A stretch of DNA of 39,531 bases from Oribacterium sp. (GCA_017940955.1 JAGAXP010000303.1:1-39531), one strand, 5' to 3'; positions 7,465 to 16,014 are shown, counted from the stretch's first letter. A program made the numbers and translations. Notes: generated from the letters alone by a model not told the origin.

Positions 7465-8274
7465 TTATGCAAGTCCAAGCTTCCTGAGTCCGTACTCCTT
7501 AAGGGAGTTGGTCCAAATGTCATAGGCCAGATCGTTCTGGTGGATATACTCGTCAGAGCTGTAAATCGGATTCAGATCTCCGTTTGCGTCTGCCAGAAGG
7601 TCGGCAACATTAATGAAGCCCCAGCCGTTTGCGGCACAGATCTGCTCCATGGCTGTGTTGAATTTCTTAACATTGGCACTGGTCATGGTACCGTAGTACT
7701 TACCGGGATAAATGTAGGTGGCGCTGATCACAGTGATGTCAACATCAGGATTAGCTGCCTTGATCTGATTGATAAGCCTCTGATAATCCTCAAGAACAGA
7801 TGGGTACTGCACCTCGGTTGTTCCGAAGGAAAGGAATACATGCTTCGCGCCCATAAGCTGGATAGCATCCCAAACGTAGCGCTGCTGTCCCATATAGAAG
7901 GGGTGACGGCTTGTGGAGCTGATATCCTCAAAAGCACCTTCGATGTAAAAACCGTTGGCAGTAAGTGACTGGAAGTTTTTGAGTACCGGATCGTCAGTAT
8001 GCTTCTTGGTGTAAAGGGCAAAGCCGTTTCCGATGGAGTTGCCAACAATTACCGAGTTCCGGAACAGCTGATCCAGAGCATCATCAGCAGAAAAACCCGG
8101 GGTGCTAATGCCTGACGCCGGCATCGTAGCTGATGCAGCAGAAGCATCCGAACTGTAGTTGCTGAAATCTACTGCGGAAATTCCTGTAGCGGCAGCAAGG
8201 GAACCAAAGCTGCAAACACCGGATACAAGTAAGGTTCCCAGTGTCAGAGCTGCGATTTTTTTAATCTGTCTCAT
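7465..8274 (-). CDS. Secreted SGNH-like protein, paralog 3, with altered catalytic blocks
   Basis: Exported SGNH-fold protein of 269 aa with a signal peptide (MRQIKKIAALTLGTLLVSGV). It is clearly homologous to the two other paralogs, with matching ITVISATYIYP, YSSDEYIHQND and GFINVADLLADANG segments. Two landmark blocks have changed. Block I is VGNSIGNGF instead of GDS (N79 replaces Asp; S80 is kept), and the oxyanion block reads SFGTTEVQY where the others have GLND. The His is kept. It may be a weak enzyme, have a different substrate, or be a non-catalytic binding protein. GAGG lies 6 nt before the ATG. It is upstream of paralog 2 and could be co-transcribed with it. Confidence 0.8.
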   Translation of the reverse strand: MRQIKKIAALTLGTLLVSGVCSFGSLAAATGISAVDFSNYSSDASAASATMPASGISTPGFSADDALDQLFRNSVIVGNSIGNGFALYTKKHTDDPVLKNFQSLTANGFYIEGAFEDISSTSRHPFYMGQQRYVWDAIQLMGAKHVFLSFGTTEVQYPSVLEDYQRLINQIKAANPDVDITVISATYIYPGKYYGTMTSANVKKFNTAMEQICAANGWGFINVADLLADANGDLNPIYSSDEYIHQNDLAYDIWTNSLKEYGLRKLGLA

Positions 8275-8492
8275 AAAGACCTCTTCTAATAATTATAATT
8301 TGCAAGGAGTATTGTAGCACAAAAGAATAAAATCGGTTTATAAAATCATTTGAACTTCAATTACAAATTAATGACAGAAGCGGTTTAATTATAAAAAAAG
8401 TAAAAATTCATTCATGAACAACCGTGGGGACTAATTTGATAACTACAATTTCAATACTATCAAATATGAGTCAGGCCTTGAGCTTACTAGGG

Positions 8493-8520
8493 TTGACTTG
8501 AGGGAAAATAAGAGTAAAAT
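8493..8520 (+). promoter_or_regulatory. Promoter of tRNA-Gly
   Basis: TTGACT and TAAAAT are separated by 16 nt. The -10 ends 18 bp before the mature tRNA 5' end. The rest of the gap from 8275 to here is AT-rich, with no gene visible. Confidence 0.65.
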
Positions 8521-8538
8521 TATGAGAGTGTGATAAGC

Positions 8539-8609
8539 GCAGATATAGTACATCGGTAGTACATCGGCTTCCCAAGCCGAGGAGGCGGGTTCGACTCCCG
8601 TTATCTGCT
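8539..8609 (+). tRNA. tRNA-Gly (anticodon CCC)
   Basis: A complete cloverleaf of 71 nt can be drawn. The acceptor stem pairs GCAGATA with TATCTGC. The anticodon stem TCGGC/GCCGA encloses the loop TTCCCAA, giving anticodon CCC (reads GGG). The T arm is GCGGG-TTCGACT-CCCGT. The discriminator base is T, as expected for bacterial tRNA-Gly. The 3' CCA is not encoded. It is a single-gene unit with its own promoter and terminator. Confidence 0.95.
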
Positions 8610-8621
8610 TGAATTTTATAA

Positions 8622-8655
8622 AAGGAATCCTTGTTCATTCAGGGATTCCTTTTTT
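8622..8655. terminator. Bidirectional terminator between tRNA-Gly and the LysR gene
   Basis: The stem AAGGAATCC/GGATTCCTT is followed by TTTTTT on the plus strand (end of the tRNA unit). The minus strand reads into TTTTATAAAATT after the same stem, so it can also end the convergent LysR transcript. Confidence 0.85.
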
Positions 8656-8689
8656 GATATATTTCGAAAAAAATGAATACAACTCCTTT

Positions 8690-9583
8690 TTAGTACGTCA
8701 GCACCGGCACTATGCCCTGCTCGTTGCCTTCATTGTAGGTTTTCCGGACAAAGTTCAGGAATCTCCGGACGGTTTGGGAAGCGTTTTTCCTGTAAAAAAT
8801 GCCGTAAGGCAGAGAGTAATTCCACTCGCAGGGAATTACTTTCATTCCCGGAAGTATGTCATTCCAGCACACAGGAACCAGCAGGAGCTGATCCTTGAAG
8901 CCACCGCCCCAAAGTATGACCTCACTTGGATAATCATGGATATCCAGATTTATACCCTGAGTCCTCATGCAATCAAACATTTCTACTATGGTTGAGGCTC
9001 CTTCATCCCGGAAGCATACAACCGTTTCTCCGGAAAGCTCCGCCGGTGAAACTATATCCTTTTTTGAAATCTTATGCCGCTCCGGTGCCGCAAAGCCAAA
9101 AGGCACGTCGCATATTCTTATAAAATCCCATTCTTTCATCCAGGAAACTCCGCTGTTGACGCTTTCAATGAGATCAGTCTGAACCGGTATGTGGTGCTCA
9201 GTATCGATGGAAACCATGTTTATCTTCACATTGTCATTTATTGCAGAGTACAGCATCCAAAGCTCATAGAGCAGGCGGCTTTTCTCCAGCAGAGATGTTC
9301 CTATGGAAATGTGATTCTCTCTTTCTGCTATGGCACGAACCTCCTCCATTATGGCATCCCCTGCATGTACCCATGACCCGGCTTCCTTTTTCAGGAATTC
9401 TCCTGCAGGCGTCAGCTCAACTCCTCCGCGATTTCTTTTAAGAAGTCTCACATCCAGCCTCTTTTCCAAAGTATTTATCTGCTGAAGCACCGCACTTGGG
9501 GTAATGTAAAGCTCCGCCGCTGCTTTATTGAAACTTCCCTTATCACATACCTTAAGAAATGTTTGTATCTGTGTACTGTACAT
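8690..9583 (-). CDS. LysR family transcriptional regulator
   Basis: DNA-binding regulator of 297 aa. A winged helix-turn-helix occupies about residues 1-60: FLKVCDKGSFNKAAAELYIT, then SAVLQQINTLEKRLDVRLLKRN. A linker helix and a two-lobed ligand-binding region (about 90-290) follow. Length is normal for the family. It is divergent from the flavoprotein reductase gene at 9844 across a 260-bp gap, the classic LysR arrangement, so it probably controls that gene and its own transcription in response to the reductase substrate or a related metabolite. GAGG precedes the ATG. The ligand cannot be deduced. Its transcript runs into the terminator shared with tRNA-Gly. Confidence 0.92.
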   Translation of the reverse strand: MYSTQIQTFLKVCDKGSFNKAAAELYITPSAVLQQINTLEKRLDVRLLKRNRGGVELTPAGEFLKKEAGSWVHAGDAIMEEVRAIAERENHISIGTSLLEKSRLLYELWMLYSAINDNVKINMVSIDTEHHIPVQTDLIESVNSGVSWMKEWDFIRICDVPFGFAAPERHKISKKDIVSPAELSGETVVCFRDEGASTIVEMFDCMRTQGINLDIHDYPSEVILWGGGFKDQLLLVPVCWNDILPGMKVIPCEWNYSLPYGIFYRKNASQTVRRFLNFVRKTYNEGNEQGIVPVLTY

Positions 9584-9843
9584 ATCATCCTCTATTATTA
9601 TCCTTAAAGCCGATTTTATACCGATTTACGCGCTTCCGGCATATACATCCGTGTTCTTTTTCGGCACAGAAAGAAGCCAATAGGTATTAAGTAAAACTAA
9701 ATACACATTAACACAATTGAAATATACAAACAACGGAATCCATAGGAAAATATTGTTAAATAAATGCCAATGTCATGGCTTGATCTATTTACTTTAACTT
9801 ATCAATGTCCCGGATCCGTGTTCACGATCCGCAAGGAGGAAAA
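9584..9843. promoter_or_regulatory. Divergent regulatory gap between the LysR gene and the flavoprotein reductase gene
   Basis: This 260-bp AT-rich gap must hold both promoters and the LysR operator. No single T-N11-A site or -35/-10 pair stands out. At 9811-9831 the arms CGGATC and GATCCG form a small hairpin ending just before the AAGGAGGA ribosome binding site (9833-9840) of the reductase gene, so it could affect translation. Confidence 0.45.
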
Positions 9844-12036
9844 ATGGCTAAACTGATTTCCAGAAGAGAATTTTTGAGAGGCACAGCAGCAGGGGCTGTA
9901 ACATTAACAGCAGGAGCTGTTATAGGAGGTCTTACAGGATGCAGCTCTGACACACCCGAGGCAACAACAGCAGCCGCAACCACAGCTGCCGCAACAGAAG
10001 CTGCCAAAACAGCTCTCTATACACCCGGAACCTATACAGCAATTGAAAAAGGACTTGAGAGTGATATCACCGTCACAATGACCTTTGATGAAAACAGCAT
10101 AACCGATGTCAAGATCGATGCTTCAGGAGAAACCGAAGGTATCGGAACCGCAACTCCGGAGCCGCTTTCAAAGGCAATCCTTGAGGCACAGAGTGCCGAA
10201 GTGGATGCTGTGTCCGGTGCCACAGTAACCTCCAATGCCGTAAAAAAAGCCGCTGCCAACTGTATAGCACAGGCAAAGGGCGAGGCCGTAACCATGTCTG
10301 CCGATGCTATTGCAGCTGCAGGTGCTTCCGGAGATGACTGGCTGGGTGCAGAGCCGGAGATCAATGACGCTGATGTATACGATGAAGTTGAGGCTGATGT
10401 TATAGTTGTAGGTCTCGGTGTTGCAGGTGTAGCTGCAGCAAGAGGCGCCGCAGAAAAGGGTGCAACAGTAATAGGTATCGATGGAGCAGCATCACCCTGC
10501 TGCCGTTCCGGAGAGTATGCGGTCATCAACAGCCCCAAGCTCAATGCCCGCTGGCCGGAGAGAGCATTATCCAGAGAAGAAGTTGATGAGATCATCGACT
10601 CTCATGTTAATGAATCTTCATACCGCGTAAAGAGAAGCATTGCCAAGAAGTGGGCAGACAACATTGGCGAAGCCTTCGACTGGTGGACAGATGCCGATGA
10701 TCATCTGTTCATAGCCGATGAGACAAGACAGCCTATCGAAGATGAAAATGCTGACGACTTCATGGTTCCTATCTTCCGTCCGCTTCCTTCTTATAAAGAT
10801 GCAAGCGGCAATGAGCACGTATACAACTGGAAGGAAGAGCGCTTCCCATGCTATCCGACTTCTGTTGAGTTCCTGCCGAGCCAGGCAGCTACCTTCACAG
10901 CTAACTGGGACAAGGCGCTGGCAACCGGTAAGGTAGAGGCTTATTTCGGACACTTCGGAAAGAAGCTCATCATGGAGGATGGAAGATGTGTCGGTGTCTA
11001 TGCATTAAACGATGACCCTCAGTCTCCTGATAAGGGTAAGTACCTGAAGCTCACAGCAAAGAAGGGCGTTATCCTTTCAACCGGTGATTATGGTTCCAAT
11101 GATGCGGCCATGAAGCATTTTGCTCCTGACGTAATGAAGACTCATCAGAATAACAGACTTTTCACATCCTTCGATGTAAACGGAGTTCCCACAAACCAGG
11201 GTGAAGGTCTCAGAATGGGTGCATGGGCAGGCGCAAAGGTTATGGGCTACAATGCTCCTATGATCCACCACATGGGCGGCGGTGCCGATCTTTCAGGTGT
11301 TGGTGTTATGGGTAATGCAGGCTTCCTGAACCTGGACATGGACGGAAAGCGTTTCATGTGCGAGGATCTTCCGGGGCAGCAGCTTGAGAACCAGATCGAG
11401 CAGACCAGACTTATGCAGAGCTGGCAGTTCTTTGATGCAAACTGGCCTGAGCAGGTAACTCACATGCCGGCAGCTCACGGTGGTGCATGCTATTTTGAGG
11501 ATTACGCTTCTGCTGATGAAGCTCCTAAGAACAATAAGACTTACCGTAACTGGAAGAGCCCATATCAGCTTGAAGCTGCTGTTCAGGACGGAAGATGTCT
11601 GAAGGCAGATACATTGGAGGAGCTTGTTGCAAAGGTATATCCTGATGATACCGTTGCACAGAAGCAGGCTCTTGAGTCCATCAAGAGATACAATGAATTG
11701 GCTGCAGCAGGCTATGATGAGGACTTCCACAAGGTTCCGAGCCGTCTCATGCCTGTAGATACAGCTCCGTTCTATGCAGATCAGTTCACAACCGCTATCA
11801 TGCTTGTATGTATCGGTGGTCTCGAGTCCGATGAGGACTGCCACACCTTCACTGAGGTGACAGACGAACAGGGACGCCAGGTTTGCGGCGAGATCATTAA
11901 GGGGCTCTATGTTGCAGGAAATATGCAGGGCGGTCGATTTGGAATGGAATATCCTATCGGTCTTAAGGGCGTGAGCCACTCCATGGCTATGTACTATGGT
12001 AAGGTCGCCGGAGAGAACGCAGCGGCTGAGATCTGA
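9844..12036 (+). CDS. Exported FMN-binding/FAD-dependent reductase (flavocytochrome c/UrdA-like family)
   Basis: Extracytoplasmic flavoprotein of 730 aa, probably a respiratory-type reductase of an unsaturated organic acid. The N-terminus has a twin-arginine motif (SRREFLRG) and a lipobox LTGC at C33, so it should be exported by Tat and lipid-anchored. A Thr/Ala-rich linker precedes an FMN_bind domain (about 57-150) with the flavinylation motif DAVSGATVTS (121-130), where ApbE would attach FMN. An FAD-binding reductase domain follows from VIVVGLGVAGVAAARGAAE to the end. In the segment VGVMGNAGFLNLDMDGKRFM a Met stands where fumarate reductases of this family carry the catalytic Arg, by my alignment. 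The substrate is therefore probably not fumarate. No apbE or electron-donor gene is in the window. The ATG at 9844 is preferred over an upstream in-frame one because AAGGAGGA precedes it and the Tat signal starts there. Confidence 0.88.
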   Translation: MAKLISRREFLRGTAAGAVTLTAGAVIGGLTGCSSDTPEATTAAATTAAATEAAKTALYTPGTYTAIEKGLESDITVTMTFDENSITDVKIDASGETEGIGTATPEPLSKAILEAQSAEVDAVSGATVTSNAVKKAAANCIAQAKGEAVTMSADAIAAAGASGDDWLGAEPEINDADVYDEVEADVIVVGLGVAGVAAARGAAEKGATVIGIDGAASPCCRSGEYAVINSPKLNARWPERALSREEVDEIIDSHVNESSYRVKRSIAKKWADNIGEAFDWWTDADDHLFIADETRQPIEDENADDFMVPIFRPLPSYKDASGNEHVYNWKEERFPCYPTSVEFLPSQAATFTANWDKALATGKVEAYFGHFGKKLIMEDGRCVGVYALNDDPQSPDKGKYLKLTAKKGVILSTGDYGSNDAAMKHFAPDVMKTHQNNRLFTSFDVNGVPTNQGEGLRMGAWAGAKVMGYNAPMIHHMGGGADLSGVGVMGNAGFLNLDMDGKRFMCEDLPGQQLENQIEQTRLMQSWQFFDANWPEQVTHMPAAHGGACYFEDYASADEAPKNNKTYRNWKSPYQLEAAVQDGRCLKADTLEELVAKVYPDDTVAQKQALESIKRYNELAAAGYDEDFHKVPSRLMPVDTAPFYADQFTTAIMLVCIGGLESDEDCHTFTEVTDEQGRQVCGEIIKGLYVAGNMQGGRFGMEYPIGLKGVSHSMAMYYGKVAGENAAAEI

Positions 12037-12041
12037 CGAAA

Positions 12042-12266
12042 CCGATAGTTATTGAAATGGGCCAGAAAATGCAAGGGACGCGTGTCGGCCCACGAGATTG
12101 AAAGGAGAAAATGCCATCAGAATGCGCTACGCGCAGGCATTTTCGTTTGATTTCGGCTTACGCCGAAACAGCCTCGCCGCCTGGGGCATCAGCATTTCTC
12201 ACGAAACGCTGATCAGGCAAGCCTTGCCACACATCCCTTGCATTTTCTTCACATATCAATAACCGG
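12042..12266. repeat. Modular palindromic element, copy B (module 1 only, inverted)
   Basis: Element of about 225 bp beginning 5 bp after the reductase stop codon. Its ends AGAAAATGCAAGGGACG (12064) and CATCCCTTGCATTTTCT (to 12248) match copy A. The reverse complement of its interior follows module 1 of copy A closely, including the TTTCGGC/GCCGAAA hairpin and the ATCAGC-GCTGAT hairpin. It lacks the long module 2 hairpin entirely. It is the only copy lying between two genes of the same direction. Confidence 0.85.
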
Positions 12267-12290
12267 AACTTAAAGCAGATTTTGTTTTAA

Positions 12291-12332
12291 CCGAAACAGC
12301 TTCGCCGGCTAGCGGAATCAGCATTGCTTTTC
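12291..12332. repeat. Decayed fragment of module 1
   Basis: CCGAAACAGCTTCGCCGGCT followed by GGAATCAGCATTG resembles 12164-12205 inside copy B (CCGAAACAGCCTCGCCGCCT, then GGCATCAGCATT). It looks like a partial, diverged duplicate next to copy B. The remaining stretch to 12475 is AT-rich with no other gene. Confidence 0.55.
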
Positions 12333-12475
12333 TACAACAATCGAGCAACTATATGAACTCAGAACCTTCGCAATTTTTGTGGGGAAAACAAAATTTATAG
12401 GTGCTATTTAGTGAGGAATATATGGTAAAATCAATGGAGACTGAAAATGCTATTTCATGACAGGAGGGTGTTCGG

Positions 12476-13432
12476 ATGAAGATTTTAGGGGCTATGCCTT
12501 TTAGTGATGAGGACAGGAAGTATATTGAGAGCAAGGCAAAGGGGCATGAGATTGTTTATAAAGCGAAGGAGATTGTGGAGGAAGCAGATGTGCAGGATGT
12601 AGATATCATCCTGGGGAATGTTTCTCCGGCGGTTGTGGCGAAGGCTCCTAAGCTTAAATGGCTTCAGACCAATTCTGCGGGAGTTGATAATTATTGTAAG
12701 GAAGGAATTCTTTTGCCTAAGACTCTCCTCACCAGTGCTTCAGGCGCTTATGATACTACAGTTTCTGAGTGGATGGTTTCTGTTTGCTTTATGTTGGCTC
12801 GTAAGGAAGACCTTTATATGAGGAATCAGGTCAACAAAGAGTGGAAGCCGGAGGGCAAGGTGGTTTCCATCGAGGATTCGGTAACTCTGGTGTTGGGACT
12901 TGGCTCTATAGGTAAGCATTATGCTAAGAAGATGCATGCTCTGGGAAGCTATGTGATCGGCGTCACAAAACATCAGCATAGTGACAAGCCCGAATTTGTT
13001 GATGAGCTCACCACTATCGAGCACCTTAATAATCTCCTTCCGAGAGCGGACTACGTTGCCATGGTGCTTCCTGGTATAGCAGAAAATGTTCACATCATCA
13101 ATGCTGACCGCCTCAAACTTATGAAACCAACCGCATATCTCATCAATGCCGGCCGCGGCAATGCAGTGGATGGAAAGGCCCTGAACGAAGCTCTCAGAAA
13201 CGGAATAATCGGAGGAGCAGCTCTTGATGTAACAGAGCCTGAACCCCTCACCGCAACAAATCCCCTCTGGGATGCCCCAAGATGTATCATCACCCCTCAC
13301 ATCGCAGGACAATTCTACTTACAGAAGACATTCTATAATATCGTAAAAATCACAGGAGAAAATCTAGAAAAGTACTTTGCCGGAGACATCGCTTCCATGA
13401 AAAGTAAAGTAGATCACAAAAAAGGTTACTAA
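12476..13432 (+). CDS. D-2-hydroxyacid dehydrogenase (NAD-dependent)
   Basis: Cytosolic oxidoreductase of 318 aa, interconverting a 2-keto acid and a D-2-hydroxyacid with NAD(P)H. The N-terminal half has the substrate-domain pattern, including LKWLQTNSAGVDNY. The Rossmann motif is VLGLGSIGKHYAKKMHALG (about 135-155). The catalytic trio is visible: Arg in LINAGRGNAVD, Glu in ALDVTEPEPL and His in IITPHIAGQF. Length is typical. The ATG has AGGAGGG about 8 nt upstream. It is apparently a single-gene unit with a good terminator right after. The substrate is not determined; phosphoglycerate dehydrogenase is unlikely because there is no C-terminal ACT domain. Confidence 0.9.
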   Translation: MKILGAMPFSDEDRKYIESKAKGHEIVYKAKEIVEEADVQDVDIILGNVSPAVVAKAPKLKWLQTNSAGVDNYCKEGILLPKTLLTSASGAYDTTVSEWMVSVCFMLARKEDLYMRNQVNKEWKPEGKVVSIEDSVTLVLGLGSIGKHYAKKMHALGSYVIGVTKHQHSDKPEFVDELTTIEHLNNLLPRADYVAMVLPGIAENVHIINADRLKLMKPTAYLINAGRGNAVDGKALNEALRNGIIGGAALDVTEPEPLTATNPLWDAPRCIITPHIAGQFYLQKTFYNIVKITGENLEKYFAGDIASMKSKVDHKKGY

Positions 13433-13440
13433 AGAATAAA

Positions 13441-13475
13441 CCGGAATCCTGACGTATGTCGCGATTCCGGTTTTT
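13441..13475 (+). terminator. Terminator of the D-2-hydroxyacid dehydrogenase gene
   Basis: The stem CCGGAATC/GATTCCGG is followed by TTTTTAAT, 8 bp after the stop codon. Confidence 0.85.
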
Positions 13476-13554
13476 AATAAGATTTATTTATCATCCACTT
13501 CTATAAGATCATGTAGTCGAAATTCAGACCATATGCATATCTGTCAATCTATGA

Positions 13555-14013
13555 TATCATCTTTTACACGTAATCATAAGATACGAAAAGTGTTTAATAA
13601 AAATATCAGATTCGGAAGACCCTGAATATGTTAAGATATATTCAGAACTACAGGATTATTTCAACAGATTGAAGGACGCTTGCGAAAAAGGCATCATCTC
13701 TGAAGATGACACCCGTAAGCTTGCTGAACTTTCAAAAATTATTCTCATACATATATCAAGAAATCTTAATGCTGATTTGAGCGAAAGGATGGTGGATATC
13801 GTGGGCGGACAGATACTTGAACTTCAGGAAGACAGATGGCTTAAACAAGGGCGTGAAGAAGGGCGTTTGGAAGGAAGCAAATCTATGTTATTCTCTTTAG
13901 TCATGGATAACATCATAGACGTTTCAGTTGCCGCTGAAAAGGCCGGGGAAAGCGAAAGTGAATTCATCCAAGAGATGGAAGATTACATCAACAAGAAGAA
14001 ATCAAAAATATAA
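13555..14013 (+). pseudogene. Remnant of an Rpn/PD-(D/E)XK nuclease family transposase (C-terminal part)
   Basis: The reading frame is open from 13555 to the stop at 14013, but it has no convincing start or ribosome binding site. The first usable codon is a TTG at 13669. The visible product has a helical segment (DSEDPEYVKIYSELQDYF), then ADLSERMVDIVGGQI, then KQGREEGRLEGSKS. The QGREEGRLEG repeat-like stretch and the Glu/Lys-rich end are typical of the C-terminus of Rpn-type recombination-promoting nucleases, which are about 300 aa long. The N-terminal nuclease domain is missing. I read it as a broken, probably silent copy; a small expressed protein from the TTG is possible but less likely. 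It lies just before repeat copy C. Confidence 0.55.
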
Positions 14014-14044
14014 AAAGTATAGATTTTAACCATCTGATCTTTTA

Positions 14045-14240
14045 CCGGTTATCAATGTGTGAAGAAAATGCAAGGGATGTGTGGCTAGGCTTGCGAGTTG
14101 AAAGAACAGCCTCGCAGATATGTACGAACGGAATGCACATACCTGTGCATACCGGGCGAACATATCTGTGAGGCTGTTCTTTCAATCTCGTGGGCCGTCA
14201 CGCATCCCTTGCATTTTCTGCACCATTTCATAACCCCCGG
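14045..14240. repeat. Modular palindromic element, copy C (module 2 only)
   Basis: Element of about 196 bp bounded by CCGG, with inner ends AGAAAATGCAAGGGATG (14063) and the matching CATCCCTTGCATTTTCT (to 14219). It keeps only the long hairpin module: GCCTCGCAGATATGT and ACATATCTGTGAGGC arms around CATACCTGTGCATACC. Module 1 is absent. It lies 31 bp after the Rpn remnant and 31 bp before the convergent ilvD stop. Confidence 0.85.
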
Positions 14241-14271
14241 AAACGCCTTCCGGGGAGTAAATTTAAATCCT

Positions 14272-15918
14272 TTATTCCACAATCGCGCCCGTATCAGCGG
14301 AGTGTACCAGCTTAGCATACTTCCTGAGATAACCTGTAAGGTTTCTCTGCTCGCGGATCTGCATGGTCTTCTTTCTCTCTTCCATCTCTTCATCGGAAAC
14401 CATAAGCTGGATAGAATAGTTTGGGATATCAATCTTAATTTTGTCTCCATCCTTAACATAAGCAATAGGACCGCCGGCCTGAGCCTCAGGAGAAACGTGT
14501 CCGATGGCTGCACCACGGGATGCGCCGGAGAAGCGTCCGTCAGTTACGAGAGCAACGGTAGTATCAAGCTTCATGCCTGCGATAGCTGATGTAGGGCTGA
14601 GCATCTCTCTCATTCCCGGTCCGCCTGCAGGTCCCTCATAACGGATAACCACGCAGTCTCCAGCCTTGATCTTTCCGCCGTAGATAGCGCCGATGGCCTC
14701 TTCCTCGGAATTGAATACTCTTGCGGTGCACTCATTAACCATCATCTCAGGTGCAACTGCGGAACGCTTAACGATGGAGCCGTTTGGTGCCAGATTTCCG
14801 TAAAGCACCGCAAGTCCGCCTTCCTTCAGGTACGGATCGTCGAAGGGTCTGATGACATCAGTATTTCTGTTCACAGCATCCTTAGTAACCTCACCGATGG
14901 TCTTTCCGAGAACAGTCATGCAGTCTCTGTTGATAAGACCGTGCTCATCCAGGGAATGGATAACCGCATAGATACCGCCTGCCTCCATGAGATCCTGCAT
15001 ATGGTGGTGTCCCGCAGGAGCAAGGTGACAGAGGTTAGGAGTCTTGTCGGAAATCTCATTGATCTTACGAAGATCGAAGGGGAAACCTGCCTCATGTGCA
15101 ACTGCCATAAGGTGAAGTGATGTATTTGTAGAGCATCCGAGAGCCATATCAACTGTAAGAGCATTCTCGATGGTCTCTGCCTTAATGATATCTCTTGGTC
15201 TCAGATTCTGCTCAAGAACTTTCATTACCTGCATTCCGGCTGTCTTGGCAAGACGGATTCTCTCGGAATATACCGCAGGAATTGTTCCGTTGCCCGGAAG
15301 TGCCATACCCAGAACCTCACAAAGAGAGTTCATGGAGTTGGCTGTAAACATTCCTGAGCAGGAACCGCAGGTAGGACAGCAGGTATTCTCAACATCCATA
15401 ACTCCTGCCTCATCCATAAGTCCTGCCTTATAAGCACCCACTGCCTCAAAAGCAGTATTCAGGTCTTTCTGATGAAGTGATAACATCGGTCCGCCGGAAA
15501 CAAATACGCAGGGAAGATTGAGACGAAGAGCCGCCAGAAGCATTCCCGGAACGATCTTGTCACAGTTCGGAATGAACACGAGAGCGTCAAGGGCGTGGCC
15601 GGTTGCCATACACTCGATGGTATCTGTTATAAGCTCACGTGAGGACAGAGAGAAATGCATTCCGTCATGTCCCATGGCGATACCGTCACAGACTGCAATT
15701 GTATTGAACTCAAGGGGAGTGCCTCCTGCCATGAGAACGCCGTCCTTTACAGCTCTTGCGATCTGCTGTAAATGCTCATGACCCGGAACAACTTCGGTAA
15801 ATGAATTTACAACACCGATAAGCGGGCGTTTCATCTGCTCGTCTGTAAGTCCGTCAGCCTTTAAAAGTGAACGATGCGGGGTGTGCTCGATACCCTGCTT
15901 TACTAAATCACTGCGCAT
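14272..15918 (-). CDS. ilvD: Dihydroxy-acid dehydratase
   Basis: Enzyme of valine, isoleucine and pantothenate precursor synthesis. It dehydrates 2,3-dihydroxy-3-methyl acids to 2-keto acids in the cytosol using an Fe-S cluster. The 548-aa length is right for the family. Landmarks are [20 protein letters not shown] and [20 protein letters not shown] with cluster-ligand cysteines, [14 protein letters not shown], and the C-terminal [27 protein letters not shown] precedes the ATG. No other ilv or leu gene is adjacent. The leader (15919-16237) shows no T-box signature that I can find. It does carry one copy of the ~45-nt motif also present upstream of the first SGNH gene. Confidence 0.97.
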   Translation of the reverse strand: MRSDLVKQGIEHTPHRSLLKADGLTDEQMKRPLIGVVNSFTEVVPGHEHLQQIARAVKDGVLMAGGTPLEFNTIAVCDGIAMGHDGMHFSLSSRELITDTIECMATGHALDALVFIPNCDKIVPGMLLAALRLNLPCVFVSGGPMLSLHQKDLNTAFEAVGAYKAGLMDEAGVMDVENTCCPTCGSCSGMFTANSMNSLCEVLGMALPGNGTIPAVYSERIRLAKTAGMQVMKVLEQNLRPRDIIKAETIENALTVDMALGCSTNTSLHLMAVAHEAGFPFDLRKINEISDKTPNLCHLAPAGHHHMQDLMEAGGIYAVIHSLDEHGLINRDCMTVLGKTIGEVTKDAVNRNTDVIRPFDDPYLKEGGLAVLYGNLAPNGSIVKRSAVAPEMMVNECTARVFNSEEEAIGAIYGGKIKAGDCVVIRYEGPAGGPGMREMLSPTSAIAGMKLDTTVALVTDGRFSGASRGAAIGHVSPEAQAGGPIAYVKDGDKIKIDIPNYSIQLMVSDEEMEERKKTMQIREQRNLTGYLRKYAKLVHSADTGAIVE

Positions 15919-15966
15919 AATTATTTCCTCCGAAAAATAGTCTCATCTCTAAACATATGTATTTCG

Positions 15967-16014
15967 CCGTTTATCTCTGACATATAAATGCAGCTACATC
16001 CGGCTCCCTAAATC
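15967..16014 (-). repeat. ~45-nt leader motif, third copy, upstream of ilvD
   Basis: CCGTTTATCTCTGACATA followed by AATGCAGCTACAT and CCGGCTCCCTAAA closely matches the copies at 5048-5147. It lies 49-96 bp upstream of the ilvD start codon. The central hairpin is weaker here. The surrounding gap to 16237 is AT-rich with no gene. Confidence 0.55.

Noticed and set aside
8539..8609. Phage or island attachment site at the tRNA-Gly gene
   Set aside because: No integrase gene and no direct repeat of the tRNA 3' end were seen in the window.
13669..14013. A complete small gene starting at TTG 13669
   Set aside because: The frame stays open upstream with protein-like sequence, no ribosome binding site precedes the TTG, and the C-terminus matches that of a longer Rpn-type protein.
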